The translations under genes were made by a program, and so were the position numbers. Source: Anoxybacter fermentans (lineage in GTDB: Bacteria; Bacillota; Halanaerobiia; DY22613). From it: a stretch of DNA of 64,000 nt. Shown piece after piece: positions 1-10,544 of the stretch. Numbering within the stretch: the first letter of the stretch is position 1; each line of letters starts with the position of its first letter. The DNA lies in the NCBI RefSeq assembly GCF_003991135.1, contig NZ_CP016379.1, forward strand, positions 2,976,001-3,040,000. The letters run 5' to 3'. The notes under the pieces are model-generated. The model did no database searches. It saw only the letters and a list, made by a program, of their open reading frames with translations, and had not been told where the DNA came from.

Positions 1-1285
1 TTAAATCTATAGTCACAAAATCATGTGGCATATTAGCTTTAAAACTTTCTTTTGCTTTATTTAAACTCTGTAAAGCATCTTCTAAAGCCCGTTGGTGTCT
101 AAGATTTGTAACAATCGTTTCATCTGTAGAAACCACTTCACCTTGAAAAACTAATTCCAAAATTGCATCCCTTAACTCATCCAGACCTTCTTCTTCAACC
201 ATAGAAGTTCGGACAATCTTCTGGTCAGGAAATATCTTTTGTAATTGAAATTGATCAATTTTAGCATCCAGATCTGTCTTATTAACTACTACAATTGTCT
301 TTTTATTACGGATCATTTCGATAATTTTAAAATCTTCATCAGTTAATTCCTGGCTTACATCCAGAACCAGTAATACCAGATCTGCTTTATTTAAAAGCTC
401 TTTACTCCGTTCTACTCCAAGACGTTCAACTAAATCCTCTGTATCCCTGATTCCAGCAGTATCTATCAGTTTTAACGGAACTCCTTGAAGATTTATCATC
501 TCTTCAATTACATCCCGGGTTGTACCTGGAATATCAGTTACGATGGCCCTTTGTTCCCTTAATAATGCATTTAAAAGACTTGATTTACCCACATTTGGTC
601 GTCCGACTATAATTGTCCGTACTCCCTCTCTGTAAATTTTTCCAGTCTGACTTGTCTTTAAAAGTTTTTCTACTTCTGATATAACTTCAGAAATTATTTT
701 TCCTATCTCTCCTTCTGAAAAACCCTCAATTTCATCTTCAGGGAAATCCAATGCAGCTTCCAGATGAGCCAGAACTCGAATCAATTTTTGCCTAAGATTG
801 CTGATTTTTCTTGAAAGTCCACCCTCCAACTGCTGCACAGCAATTTCCATTCCTTTTTCCGTTCTTGAAGTTATAATTTGAATAATAGCTTCTGCCTGGG
901 CCAGATCAATTCGGCCATTTAAAAAAGCTCTTTTGGTAAATTCCCCAGGTTCAGCAAGTCTAGCACCAGCATCCAAAATCGAATTCAAAATCCTTCTTAA
1001 AGGTACAATTCCACCATGACAACCGACTTCCACCACATCTTCTGTTGTAAAAGAATGTGGGGAACGCATTAAAAGACATATTACTTCATCAATTTTTTTT
1101 CCACTCTTAAAATCTATAATATATCCATATCTGGCCTGATAAGTATCTGTATCTTTTAGCCTCTTTTTACCACGAAAAATCCGATCTACAATATCAACTG
1201 CCTGATCTCCACTAACCCTTATTATACCAAGTCCTGCTTCACCAATAGGGGTGGAAATAGCAGCTATAGTATCATGCACATACAA
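1..1285 (-). CDS. mnmE: tRNA modification GTPase MnmE (3' end outside window)
   Basis: MnmE works with MnmG to install the 5-carboxymethylaminomethyl group on U34 of certain tRNAs. The reading frame starts at a TTG (1283-1285) preceded by AGGAGGAG and opens with the folate-binding N-terminal segment (STPIGEAGLGIIRVSG). The GTPase domain shows G1 GRPNVGKSSL, the switch motif DIPGTTRD, G3 DTAGIRDTED and G4 NKTD. The frame runs off the window edge about 30 residues before the expected C-terminal CIGK tail that carries the catalytic Cys, so completeness cannot be judged. It is the most distal visible gene of the leftward jag-yidC-yidD-rnpA series, but a palindromic repeat separates it from jag, so it may have its own promoter. 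Confidence 0.95.
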   Translation of the reverse strand, partial: MYVHDTIAAISTPIGEAGLGIIRVSGDQAVDIVDRIFRGKKRLKDTDTYQARYGYIIDFKSGKKIDEVICLLMRSPHSFTTEDVVEVGCHGGIVPLRRILNSILDAGARLAEPGEFTKRAFLNGRIDLAQAEAIIQIITSRTEKGMEIAVQQLEGGLSRKISNLRQKLIRVLAHLEAALDFPEDEIEGFSEGEIGKIISEVISEVEKLLKTSQTGKIYREGVRTIIVGRPNVGKSSLLNALLREQRAIVTDIPGTTRDVIEEMINLQGVPLKLIDTAGIRDTEDLVERLGVERSKELLNKADLVLLVLDVSQELTDEDFKIIEMIRNKKTIVVVNKTDLDAKIDQFQLQKIFPDQKIVRTSMVEEEGLDELRDAILELVFQGEVVSTDETIVTNLRHQRALEDALQSLNKAKESFKANMPHDFVTIDL

Positions 1286-1333
1286 TTTTCTTCTCCTCCT
1301 CTAAAGATAAGATAACCATAGAAAAAACGATTT

Positions 1334-1560
1334 ATGATTTTACTGCAAAAAGCTAATTTTTCACTTCAAAAAAAAATTTTTCGAACCATACTAAATTTCG
1401 ATTTCAGTCGAAATAAGGCACACTAATCAATGGGTTATCCTGACCCTTGATTAGCTCATCACATCCTGTGATGAGGACTTATTTCGACTGAAATCTCATT
1501 AAGATGGTTTAACGAAAAATTTCTATGGCACTCAAAATTAGCTTTTTGCAGTTTAATCAT
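1334..1560 (-). repeat. Palindromic MITE-like repeat, copy 1 (long form)
   Basis: Terminal arms ACTGCAAAAAGCTAATTTT and its complement enclose a nested inverted repeat; two small hairpins sit at the tip (one on the TCATCACA stem, one on the CTAATCAA stem). Counting the element from ATTTTACTGC, it is flanked by ATTTATG (1330-1336) and ATTTATA (1559-1565). Orientation is called minus because the GCTAATTTTTCRCTTC arm comes first. It fills the mnmE-jag gap. Confidence 0.9.
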
Positions 1561-1597
1561 TTATAAACTATATAAAGTCTCAATTTTAATGTATTGA

Positions 1598-1625
1598 AAC
1601 CCAGTAGAAATAATCCTACTGGGTT
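1598..1625 (-). terminator. Possible hairpin terminator after jag
   Basis: Stem AACCCAGTAG / CTACTGGGTT with a short loop lies just beyond the jag stop codon. The following T-tract on the minus strand is weak, so efficiency is uncertain. Confidence 0.4.
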
Positions 1626-1641
1626 CTCATCGTTGAATTAT

Positions 1642-2274
1642 TTAATTGGCCACAATAATTACTTTACGATAAGGCTCACGTCCTTCACTATATGTCTTGA
1701 TACCTTCTTCATCCTGTAGAGCGAGATGAATTATTCTACGTTCATGTGGTGGCATTGGTTCTAAAACAACTTTTCTGCCAGTTGTTTTAGCTTTTTGTGC
1801 CAATCTTTTAGCTAATTGGCATAATGTCTTCTTTCTTCTTTCTCTATAACCTTCAGCATCAAGAATTACTCTTACATAGTTATCACCAATCCCACGATTA
1901 GCAACAAGTGTAGTCAAATATTGAAGAGAATCAAGTGTATTACCCCGGTGTCCAATCAAAAGTCCTAAATTTTCTCCAACCAGATTTAAAGTAATTTGTT
2001 CATCATTTGTCTCTTCTTCTATAACTTCAATCTTTACATCCAATCCAATAGCTTTAACTACTTTAAGTAAAAAATTTATTGCTCTTTCCAATTTAGTCTC
2101 TTTCAACTTAACTTCAACAACAGCATCTCTAGCACCAAATAGACCAAAAAACCCCCTTTGACCTTTATCAATAACATTTATTTCTACCTTATCCCGTGTA
2201 ACCCCCAGTTTACGTAAAGCACTTTCAATAGCATCATCAACAGTTTTCCCTCTCTCTCTGATAATATTGCTCAT
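1642..2274 (-). CDS. jag: Jag/KhpB RNA-binding protein (SpoIIIJ-associated)
   Basis: A 210-residue protein with the three expected domains: an N-terminal Jag_N domain (about residues 1-60, motif GFFGLFG), a KH domain around 90-135 with the GxxG loop IGHRGN, and a C-terminal R3H domain (ERRIIH, about 178-183). KhpB partners with KhpA as a broad RNA-binding protein affecting cell-wall synthesis and division. ATG follows a G-rich ribosome binding site; the yidC stop codon lies one base upstream of the start, indicating translational coupling in the rnpA-yidD-yidC-jag operon. Confidence 0.95.
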   Translation of the reverse strand: MSNIIRERGKTVDDAIESALRKLGVTRDKVEINVIDKGQRGFFGLFGARDAVVEVKLKETKLERAINFLLKVVKAIGLDVKIEVIEEETNDEQITLNLVGENLGLLIGHRGNTLDSLQYLTTLVANRGIGDNYVRVILDAEGYRERRKKTLCQLAKRLAQKAKTTGRKVVLEPMPPHERRIIHLALQDEEGIKTYSEGREPYRKVIIVAN

Positions 2275-2275
2275 T

Positions 2276-2941
2276 TTATTTTGTTTCCCCCTTCGAGACT
2301 GGCTCTTTATAGTTTATAAACTGTTGAATAGTCATCACCAGGGTTGAGGTAAACCAATATAAAAGTACACCAGCTGGGAGTCCTTTACCAATCAATATAA
2401 TTAATATAGGCATCATATACATCATTATATTATTTTGATTTCCTGGATTAATATTAGCTGTCATTTTTTGTTGGAGATAAGATTGTGCAAAAGTAACAGC
2501 CCCTGTCAAAATAATAAGTAAAAGATCTCCTGTTTTAGTCAAACTGTCTAACCAGAGAAAACTGGCATTTTCTAATTCTTCCAAATTTCTAATTGATTGA
2601 AAGAGTGCAATTAATATTGGCATCTGAATCAACAGCGGCAAACAACCTGCAGCAGGATTAATACCTCTTTCTTTATATAATTCCATCAGTTTAGTCTGTA
2701 ATTGTTGTTGATCATTTTTATATTTTTTTCTAAGTTTTTCTACTTCTGGTTGAATTTCTTGCATAGCCTTTACCGAATCCATCTGTTTCTTATTTAAAGG
2801 ATGTAGTACTAAGCGAATTAATAAAGTAAAAACTATAATAGCCAAACCCCAATTTTGGGTAAAGGAATATATAAATCTTAATGCATCAGACATCAAATTA
2901 CCTAACCATCCAATAATTCCTATTGTCGTATAAATTTCCAA
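2276..2941 (-). CDS. yidC: Membrane protein insertase YidC/Oxa1 (SpoIIIJ type)
   Basis: YidC inserts and folds membrane proteins alone or with SecYEG. The 221-residue product has five hydrophobic segments and the conserved hydrophilic-groove arginine in the second (TLLIRLVLHPL), followed by the cytoplasmic coiled loop (KAMQEIQPEVEKLRKKY) and the family signature GCLPLLIQMPILIALFQ. It is short for a Gram-positive YidC (about 250-280): there is no evident lipoprotein signal with lipobox Cys, so the N-terminus starts almost directly at the first helix. Start is a TTG with AAAGGAGG nine bases upstream. An alternative longer start was not seen. Confidence 0.93.
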   Translation of the reverse strand: MEIYTTIGIIGWLGNLMSDALRFIYSFTQNWGLAIIVFTLLIRLVLHPLNKKQMDSVKAMQEIQPEVEKLRKKYKNDQQQLQTKLMELYKERGINPAAGCLPLLIQMPILIALFQSIRNLEELENASFLWLDSLTKTGDLLLIILTGAVTFAQSYLQQKMTANINPGNQNNIMMYMMPILIILIGKGLPAGVLLYWFTSTLVMTIQQFINYKEPVSKGETK

Positions 2942-2955
2942 AACAAAAACCTCCT

Positions 2956-3192
2956 TTATTTTAACGGATCATACCCTCCCGGATGGAAAGGGTGACATTT
3001 CAGTATCCTTTTTATTCCTAAAATCAAACCTTTAAAAGGACCATATTTTTCGATAGCTTGAAGCATATATTGTGAACAGGTTGGATAAAATCGACATTTA
3101 CCGGGTTTGACGGGAGATATAAATTTTTGGTAAAATCGTATTAGAAAAATCATTATCTTTCTCATAATTTTTCTCAACTCTTCTCTATCCAT
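2956..3192 (-). CDS. yidD: Membrane protein insertion efficiency factor YidD
   Basis: Small amphipathic protein of 78 residues with the complete family signature: FYQKFISP near the N-terminus, then [10 protein letters not shown], and the C-terminal [11 protein letters not shown]. YidD assists YidC-dependent insertion and is nearly always between rnpA and yidC, as here. ATG at 3192 is preferred over the TTG one codon earlier. Its ribosome binding region lies inside the rnpA 3' end, so translation is probably coupled. Confidence 0.93.
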   Translation of the reverse strand: MDREELRKIMRKIMIFLIRFYQKFISPVKPGKCRFYPTCSQYMLQAIEKYGPFKGLILGIKRILKCHPFHPGGYDPLK

Positions 3193-3201
3193 CAAATATA
3201 G

Positions 3202-3552
3202 TTATATATCTTTCTTTAAAATTCCTGCTTTTGAAAATAATTTTATCATCCCTTTTTCAATCTCTCTAAAATTTGCACCTAAAATTCTTTTTCTGGGGAT
3301 AATAATTAAATCAATACCTTCCATTAAACGATGTTTATTTAATCGATAGGCTTCTTTTAATAATCGCTTAACTCTATTTCTTTTCACAGCTTTACCAATT
3401 TTTTTACTTACCGAAAATCCTACCCGTTGTACAGGATCTTCTGGATGTTTTAGTATATAAAGTACTAATATATTATTAGCGTAAGAATTCCCCATTTTAT
3501 ACACACGTTGAAATTGATAATTTTTTCTTAACTTTTCCCCAGACCTATTCAC
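3202..3552 (-). CDS. rnpA: Ribonuclease P protein component
   Basis: Protein subunit of RNase P, which with the RNA subunit matures tRNA 5' ends. 116 residues; shows the RNR motif in context (KRNRVKRLLKEAYR) and an upstream aromatic/basic cleft segment (NYQFQRVYKMG). Start is a GTG with TAGGAGG at the correct spacing. First gene of the leftward operon. rpmH, which normally precedes it, is absent here although a second unused Shine-Dalgarno (GAAAGGAGG) remains in the leader. Confidence 0.94.
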   Translation of the reverse strand: MNRSGEKLRKNYQFQRVYKMGNSYANNILVLYILKHPEDPVQRVGFSVSKKIGKAVKRNRVKRLLKEAYRLNKHRLMEGIDLIIIPRKRILGANFREIEKGMIKLFSKAGILKKDI

Positions 3553-3640
3553 AGAAACACTTCCTCCTAACCAATTCTTCTATTACTAATACAGTTTTCC
3601 TCCTTTCAGTTAGATATATACCGTTTATAACCTATTTAAA

Positions 3641-3670
3641 ATTATAGGCCAGACTTGCTTATAATGTCAA
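3641..3670 (-). promoter_or_regulatory. Sigma-A promoter for rnpA operon
   Basis: On the minus strand TTGACA and TATAAT, both exact consensus, are separated by 18 bases. The leader to rnpA is about 85 nt and contains two Shine-Dalgarno-like sequences, only the second of which precedes an open frame. Confidence 0.85.
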
Positions 3671-3672
3671 GT

Positions 3673-4110
3673 TGTTACTTACCATAGTTTAAGTTATCAA
3701 CAGAAGAATATTCCACAATTATCTCTGAAAAAATTGTTGATTACCGTAAATTAATTGTTGATAATGTGTGAATAATCTGTTATGATTAAAGTGGTTTACT
3801 TCTTATTTTGACCAGGTTCAATACTTATTAACCCAGAAATTATCCACAGTATGTTAATAAAATTGTGAATAAGTTTATTTTGGAGGGTTTTTTGTGAATA
3901 AATTTTTTTATCCACAAAAAGCCTTTATTTTGTCAACAAGCTGTGGATAACTTTTATCTTAAACGTGGGTTTGTGGATTAGTTGTGAGATTTTTATGGGA
4001 TAAATTTTGTTCAAAGAGAATAAATTTGTTATTCCTGCCCAATATTCTAACCATTATAGAATTATTTATTTATACACAACAAGTTATCCACAGATTGTGA
4101 ATAACCTTGT
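3673..4110. other. oriC: oriC, part upstream of dnaA
   Basis: AT-rich intergenic stretch with many DnaA boxes. Exact TTATCCACA occurs at 3840-3848, 3908-3916 and 4084-4092; its complement TGTGGATAA at 3942-3950; TGTGAATAA-type boxes near 3868, 3893 and 4097-4105; looser boxes near 3690 and 3757. Long T/A runs between boxes could serve as the unwinding element. With the second cluster after dnaA it matches the bipartite oriC of Bacillus. The dnaA promoter must also lie here but could not be chosen with confidence. Confidence 0.9.
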
Positions 4111-4153
4111 GGAAAGAAATTTCAAATAGCACTATTAATAGGAGGATCAATCT

Positions 4154-5521
4154 ATGTTTGAAAAAGAACGCATTTCAATCATTTGGGAGGAAACATTAAA
4201 GATAATTAAATCTAAACTTAGCAAACCCAGTTTTGATACTTGGTTAAAATCAACAGAAGCAATATCAATTGATGAAAACCAAATTATCGTACAAGCTCCT
4301 AACGAATTTTCCCGGGAATGGTTGGAAGCCCGATATGTAGAACTGATTAAAGATACTCTCTACCAGGTTACCCAAAAAGAGTTTGATGTTAAATTTGTTA
4401 CCCCTCAAAGCAAGGATAATCTTCAAGAAAGTCATCAGTACAGACAAAACTTTTTTAAGAAGAATCCGGATGACCAAACAAATACCAGTAGCACAATCTC
4501 TTCTTTAAATCCAAAGTACACTTTTGATACTTTTGTCGTTGGAAATAGTAACCGTTTTGCCCATGCAGCATCACTGGCTGTTGCAGAAGCTCCTGCAAAA
4601 GCTTATAATCCTTTATTTATTTACGGTGATGTTGGTTTAGGTAAAACCCACTTAATGCAGGCTATTGGTCATTATATTTTAAATCATTATCCTGAAATGA
4701 ATGTAGTCTATATTTCTTCTGAAACCTTTACCAACGAGCTAATCAATGCCATTCGTGATGATAAGACAACAGAATTTCGTAATAAATATCGTAATATCGA
4801 TGTTCTTTTGGTAGACGATATTCAATTTGTTGCTGGTAAAGAACGGACTCAGGAAGAGTTTTTCCATACATTTAACGCACTTCATGAAGCAAATAAACAG
4901 ATTATACTTTCCAGTGATCGACCACCAAAAGAAATCCCTACATTAGAAGACAGACTTCGTTCTCGATTTGAATGGGGATTGATCACTGATATACAAAAAC
5001 CTGATTTTGAAACCAGAATGGCTATTTTACGTAAAAAAGCTAATCTAGAAAATTTACAGATACCCGATGACGTCATTGCATATATTGCAAAACAGATTAA
5101 GTCAAACATCCGTGAATTAGAAGGAGCCTTAATCCGTGTTGTAGCTTACTCTTCACTTACTAACAAAAGGATTACTAAAGAATTAGCGCAGGATGCTTTA
5201 AAAGACATTTTACCAGCTGCTAAACCACGTGAAATATCCATTAGACTAATTCAGGAAGTTGTCACCGAATATTATGGTCTTAAACTTAAAGATATGACTT
5301 CCAAATCACGTATCCAGTCTATAGCTTTTCCACGCCAGGTTGCTATGTATCTTTCTAGAGAATTAACAGATGCATCTTTACCTCAAATAGGTGAAGAATT
5401 TGGCGGACGTGATCATACAACAGTAATTCATGCCCATAATAAAATTGCTGAAAAAATAGAAAAGGATAGTTCATTTAGAAACACAATCAATAAAATTATT
5501 GAAAAAATAAAAAACGGCTAA
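4154..5521 (+). CDS. dnaA: Chromosomal replication initiator DnaA
   Basis: AAA+ ATPase that binds DnaA boxes and opens oriC. 455 residues: domain I (1-80), a short linker, AAA+ core with Walker [10 protein letters not shown] at 158-166 and Walker B LLVDDIQF near 218-225, then domain IV with the DNA-binding signature [15 protein letters not shown] near 420-434. ATG follows AGGAGG. It sits between two DnaA-box clusters, suggesting autoregulation by box occupancy upstream. Confidence 0.98.
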   Translation: MFEKERISIIWEETLKIIKSKLSKPSFDTWLKSTEAISIDENQIIVQAPNEFSREWLEARYVELIKDTLYQVTQKEFDVKFVTPQSKDNLQESHQYRQNFFKKNPDDQTNTSSTISSLNPKYTFDTFVVGNSNRFAHAASLAVAEAPAKAYNPLFIYGDVGLGKTHLMQAIGHYILNHYPEMNVVYISSETFTNELINAIRDDKTTEFRNKYRNIDVLLVDDIQFVAGKERTQEEFFHTFNALHEANKQIILSSDRPPKEIPTLEDRLRSRFEWGLITDIQKPDFETRMAILRKKANLENLQIPDDVIAYIAKQIKSNIRELEGALIRVVAYSSLTNKRITKELAQDALKDILPAAKPREISIRLIQEVVTEYYGLKLKDMTSKSRIQSIAFPRQVAMYLSRELTDASLPQIGEEFGGRDHTTVIHAHNKIAEKIEKDSSFRNTINKIIEKIKNG

Positions 5522-5763
5522 CTGCCAGTTATCGATGTGAATAAATCCAGGAATAAAATGTTTGTGGATTGTGAATAACTTTTTTCTGATTTAAAAACTC
5601 TGAATATGTGGATAACTGTCTATCTCCTTTTCACATTTTATAAACATGTCTGAGACCTTATCAAATTGGGAGATAGAGGGTTTTCCACATTTTTAACAAC
5701 CTCTATTACTTATACTACTTATTAAGATAAAAATAACTTAATAATAATTAGAGGGCTCCTTTT
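5522..5763. other. oriC, second DnaA-box cluster between dnaA and dnaN
   Basis: Contains TGTGAATAA near 5535, GTGGATTGTGAATAAC near 5564, an exact TGTGGATAA near 5608 and a reversed TTTTCCACA near 5680, then an A/T-rich tract. This is the dnaA-dnaN gap that forms the second half of bipartite origins in Firmicutes; it must also hold the dnaN promoter. Confidence 0.8.
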
Positions 5764-5793
5764 TTGTGGAAAAAACATAAGGAGGTTTTGAGT

Positions 5794-6900
5794 GTGAAAT
5801 TTATCGTTTCACAAAAAGAATTTCTAGAAGGGTTACAAACGGTTCAACGAGCAGTCTCTAATAAAAACACTCTTCCTATTTTATCGGGAGTTTTGATCAA
5901 AGCAGAAGATACCCAATTAAAATTAGTGGCAACAGATTTAGAAATAGGTATAGAGTGTTATATAAATGCAAAAATTATAACTAAAGGTGAATTAGTTTTA
6001 CCTGCATCTCATCTTTCCAGCATCGTTCGAGAACTTCCATCAATGGATGTCGAAGTAAGCTGTAATTTAGAAACCAAGTCAGCAGAAATTATTTGTGGAA
6101 ACTCGCGTTTTAACATTAATGGTTTTCCAGCTGATGATTTTCCGATTTTACCCAAGTTAGAAGAAGGTGTTCAACTTACTATCTGTCAACCTTTATTTAA
6201 AGAAGTAATTGAACAGGTAAAAATAGCTACTTCTACAGACGAAACTCAGCCATTCTTAAATGGTGCATTATTAAAAATTACTGGAAATGAATTAATTATG
6301 GCATCTACCAATTCTTATCGTTTAGCTCATAGAATGATTCAGTTAGAAAACGGTATAGATGGACAGGTTGAAGTTATTATTCCGAATAAAACTTTAGATG
6401 AAATGGTCAGAATTTTAGGCGATGATGAGGATAGCAGTATCAGAATTCAGATTACAGATAACCAGATTCTTTTTGAAATAGAAAATATAATTATTATTTC
6501 ACGTCTAATTGAAGGAAGATTTCCTAACTATGAACCGGTTATACCTAAGAATTCAAATACATTTATTAGAGTAAATAGAAAAGAGCTACTTCAGGCAGCT
6601 AAACGTGTTTCATTAATAGCTATTTCCAACTCTAATATAATTAAAGCAACAATTGATAATGGAGTAACTATATTAGAGTCTACAAATTCTGAAATAGGAC
6701 ACGCCCAGGAAAAACTTTTAGTAAATATGGAAGGGCCTGGAATTGAGATCTCCTTTAATTCTGTATATTTAATGGACGGTCTTAAGGTGATCAATAGTGA
6801 TGAAGTGAAGCTTTGTTTTGGAGGTAAACTGAGTCCATTAATTCTAAAACCGGTAGATGAGACTAATTATATCTATGTAATAAGTCCAATTCGTTCGTAA
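5794..6900 (+). CDS. dnaN: DNA polymerase III beta sliding clamp
   Basis: Ring-shaped processivity clamp. The start is placed at GTG 5794 (KFIVSQKEFLEGLQTVQRAV), eight bases after AAGGAGG; the frame is open 10 codons further upstream but that extension is outside the family pattern. 368 residues, normal length, with the three-fold repeated clamp fold, the internal LPILSG segment near the start and the C-terminal YVISPIRS, similar to the usual MPIR-type ending. Confidence 0.97.
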   Translation: MKFIVSQKEFLEGLQTVQRAVSNKNTLPILSGVLIKAEDTQLKLVATDLEIGIECYINAKIITKGELVLPASHLSSIVRELPSMDVEVSCNLETKSAEIICGNSRFNINGFPADDFPILPKLEEGVQLTICQPLFKEVIEQVKIATSTDETQPFLNGALLKITGNELIMASTNSYRLAHRMIQLENGIDGQVEVIIPNKTLDEMVRILGDDEDSSIRIQITDNQILFEIENIIIISRLIEGRFPNYEPVIPKNSNTFIRVNRKELLQAAKRVSLIAISNSNIIKATIDNGVTILESTNSEIGHAQEKLLVNMEGPGIEISFNSVYLMDGLKVINSDEVKLCFGGKLSPLILKPVDETNYIYVISPIRS

Positions 6901-6935
6901 TGAAAATTTTTAATGAAAAAGCGGGGGATAATTTT

Positions 6936-7151
6936 ATGGAAGAGGTTAGCATTAAAACTGAATCTATCAAATTAGATCAATTTCTTAAATGGGCTAGATT
7001 GGCTCATACCGGAGGAGAAGCTAAATTAATGGTTCAGGAAGGAATTGTGTCAGTTAATGGCGAATTAGAAACAAGAAGAGGTAGAACTTTAGTTCCTGGT
7101 GATGTAGTGGAAGTAAAAGGTCAGGGTAAATTTAGGGTCACCAGGGCATAG
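6936..7151 (+). CDS. rlbA: S4-domain protein RlbA/YaaA
   Basis: 71-residue RNA-binding S4 domain protein (motif LDQFLKWARLAHTGGEAK, then VSVNGELETRRGRTL and GDVVEV). The family is 71 residues in B. subtilis, which favours the ATG at 6936 with a GGGGGA site just upstream over the ATG at 6900 that overlaps the dnaN stop and lacks a ribosome binding site. Conserved between dnaN and recF in Firmicutes; a role in ribosome assembly or binding is likely from the family name. Confidence 0.9.
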   Translation: MEEVSIKTESIKLDQFLKWARLAHTGGEAKLMVQEGIVSVNGELETRRGRTLVPGDVVEVKGQGKFRVTRA

Positions 7152-7164
7152 TTGGTGATCAGTT

Positions 7165-8289
7165 TTGTATGTAAAGAGAATTTATTTAAAAAATTATCGT
7201 AATATTAAAGAGGCAGATTTGAGTTTTGATTCATCTTTAAATCTTTTTATTGGGGCCAATGCACAGGGAAAAACAAATATATTAGAGTCCATTTATCTTT
7301 TAGGGACAGGGACTTCACATAGAACTAATCGTGATATCAATTTAATTCATTGGGGTAAAGATTACTTTTATATCAAATCCAGTATCATAAAAAGAAATAG
7401 GGAGATAACCATTAGTTTTGGCTATGACGGTTCGAAAAAGGAGATTAAGGTTGATAACAATCCTATTCATCGAATCAGTGATCTTATGGGTTATGTAAAT
7501 GTTGTAATCTTTTCCCCTGAAGATTTACAGCTGGTTAAAGGAGGTCCCATTTTCCGGCGTCGATTTTTAAATTTAGATATTTCACAGGTTAACCCATATT
7601 ATTTTCATAATCTCCAGAAATACAACCAGGTTGTTAAACAGAGGAATCTTCTTTTAAAAGAAATTCGGGAAGGAAAAAAGGTAGTAGATTTACTCTTTGT
7701 TTGGAATCAACAGTTAACCGATCTGGGGAGCCGTTTGATTAAAAAAAGGCTTGAAGTAGTTGAAAAAATTGATATATTGGCCAGATTGGTACACAGAAGA
7801 ATCACAGATGGTCGGGAAAATCTTAAATTGAAATATGAATCATCTATTGGGGAAATTTCAAATCAAATGACCCGTGAAGAGATTAAAGAGATATTTGAAA
7901 ATCGGTTAAAAAAAGAACAGGAAAATGAGATTAGTCGTGGTGTTAGTTTGTTTGGTCCCCATCGGGATGATCTTGAATTGACAGTAAATGGAATCAACGT
8001 TCGACAATTCGGTTCTCAAGGTCAGCAGAGAACTACAGCTCTGGCCTTAAAGATTGCCGAATTGGAATATATGAAATCAGAAATGGGTGAATACCCTATT
8101 TTATTGCTTGATGATGTTTTTTCAGAATTAGATGCTGTAAGAAAAAGTCAGCTTTTAGAGGTAATTAGAGATAAAATCCAAACTTTTATTACCAGTACAG
8201 ACCTGGATAGTTTAGAGGAAATTAACGGCAAATATCGTCTGTTTTATATCAATGATGGCCAGGTTGTACAAAAAAAGGGGAGTGAATAA
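7165..8289 (+). CDS. recF: DNA replication and repair protein RecF
   Basis: SMC-like ATPase that helps load RecA at gaps. 374 residues: Walker A GANAQGKTNILE (near residue 31-42), RecF-specific SHRT and FSPEDLQLVKGGP motifs, ABC signature FGSQGQQRT near 290, Walker B PILLLDDVFSELD. Start is TTG at 7165 (YVKRIYLKNYRN), chosen because the family begins with MYV/MYI; the ribosome binding site is weak, so coupling to rlbA 13 bases upstream is likely. Confidence 0.95.
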   Translation: MYVKRIYLKNYRNIKEADLSFDSSLNLFIGANAQGKTNILESIYLLGTGTSHRTNRDINLIHWGKDYFYIKSSIIKRNREITISFGYDGSKKEIKVDNNPIHRISDLMGYVNVVIFSPEDLQLVKGGPIFRRRFLNLDISQVNPYYFHNLQKYNQVVKQRNLLLKEIREGKKVVDLLFVWNQQLTDLGSRLIKKRLEVVEKIDILARLVHRRITDGRENLKLKYESSIGEISNQMTREEIKEIFENRLKKEQENEISRGVSLFGPHRDDLELTVNGINVRQFGSQGQQRTTALALKIAELEYMKSEMGEYPILLLDDVFSELDAVRKSQLLEVIRDKIQTFITSTDLDSLEEINGKYRLFYINDGQVVQKKGSE

Positions 8290-8291
8290 AA

Positions 8292-8543
8292 ATGTTATTA
8301 CATATTGGTAATGGTCATTTGATTCCAACAAAGGATGTAGTTATGATTGCTGATTATAAAAGTAGTATGTCGTCTAAAGATACTCAAAATTTTTTAAAAA
8401 TCGCTAATGAAGAAGGATTTGTTAAAGATTATTCAGAGGGATCACCCAAATCTTTTATCGTAACTAATGAGACGATTTATCTATCTTTAATCTCCTCAGC
8501 GACGCTGGCCAAACGGATTAATTTTATAAATCAGTTAAAATAA
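8292..8543 (+). CDS. remB: RemB/YaaB-type small regulator (DUF370)
   Basis: 83-residue protein of the extracellular-matrix regulator family (starts LLHIGNGHLIPTKDVVMIADY). In B. subtilis remB (yaaB) occupies the same place between recF and gyrB and its paralogue RemA activates matrix genes. Role here inferred from position and N-terminal match. It begins two bases after the recF stop and is followed by a hairpin. Confidence 0.85.
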   Translation: MLLHIGNGHLIPTKDVVMIADYKSSMSSKDTQNFLKIANEEGFVKDYSEGSPKSFIVTNETIYLSLISSATLAKRINFINQLK

Positions 8544-8556
8544 AACTACTGACTAA

Positions 8557-8582
8557 AAACCGTGATCTCTGGTCACGGTTTT
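8557..8582 (+). terminator. Hairpin after remB
   Basis: AAACCGTGA / TCACGGTTT with a seven-base loop, ending in a short TTTT. Probably an attenuating terminator between remB and gyrB. Confidence 0.6.
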
Positions 8583-8592
8583 CATCAGTTAA

Positions 8593-10518
<1,926 letters not shown>

Positions 10519-10544
10519 TGTTAATTGAAAGGTAGGTATAGCTT

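Noticed and set aside
1334-1560. Considered calling the palindromic repeat a transcription terminator
   Set aside because: Some copies may terminate transcription, but the family has conserved ends far beyond a terminator, occurs in both orientations, and one copy interrupts argH; several genes have a separate ordinary terminator next to the repeat.
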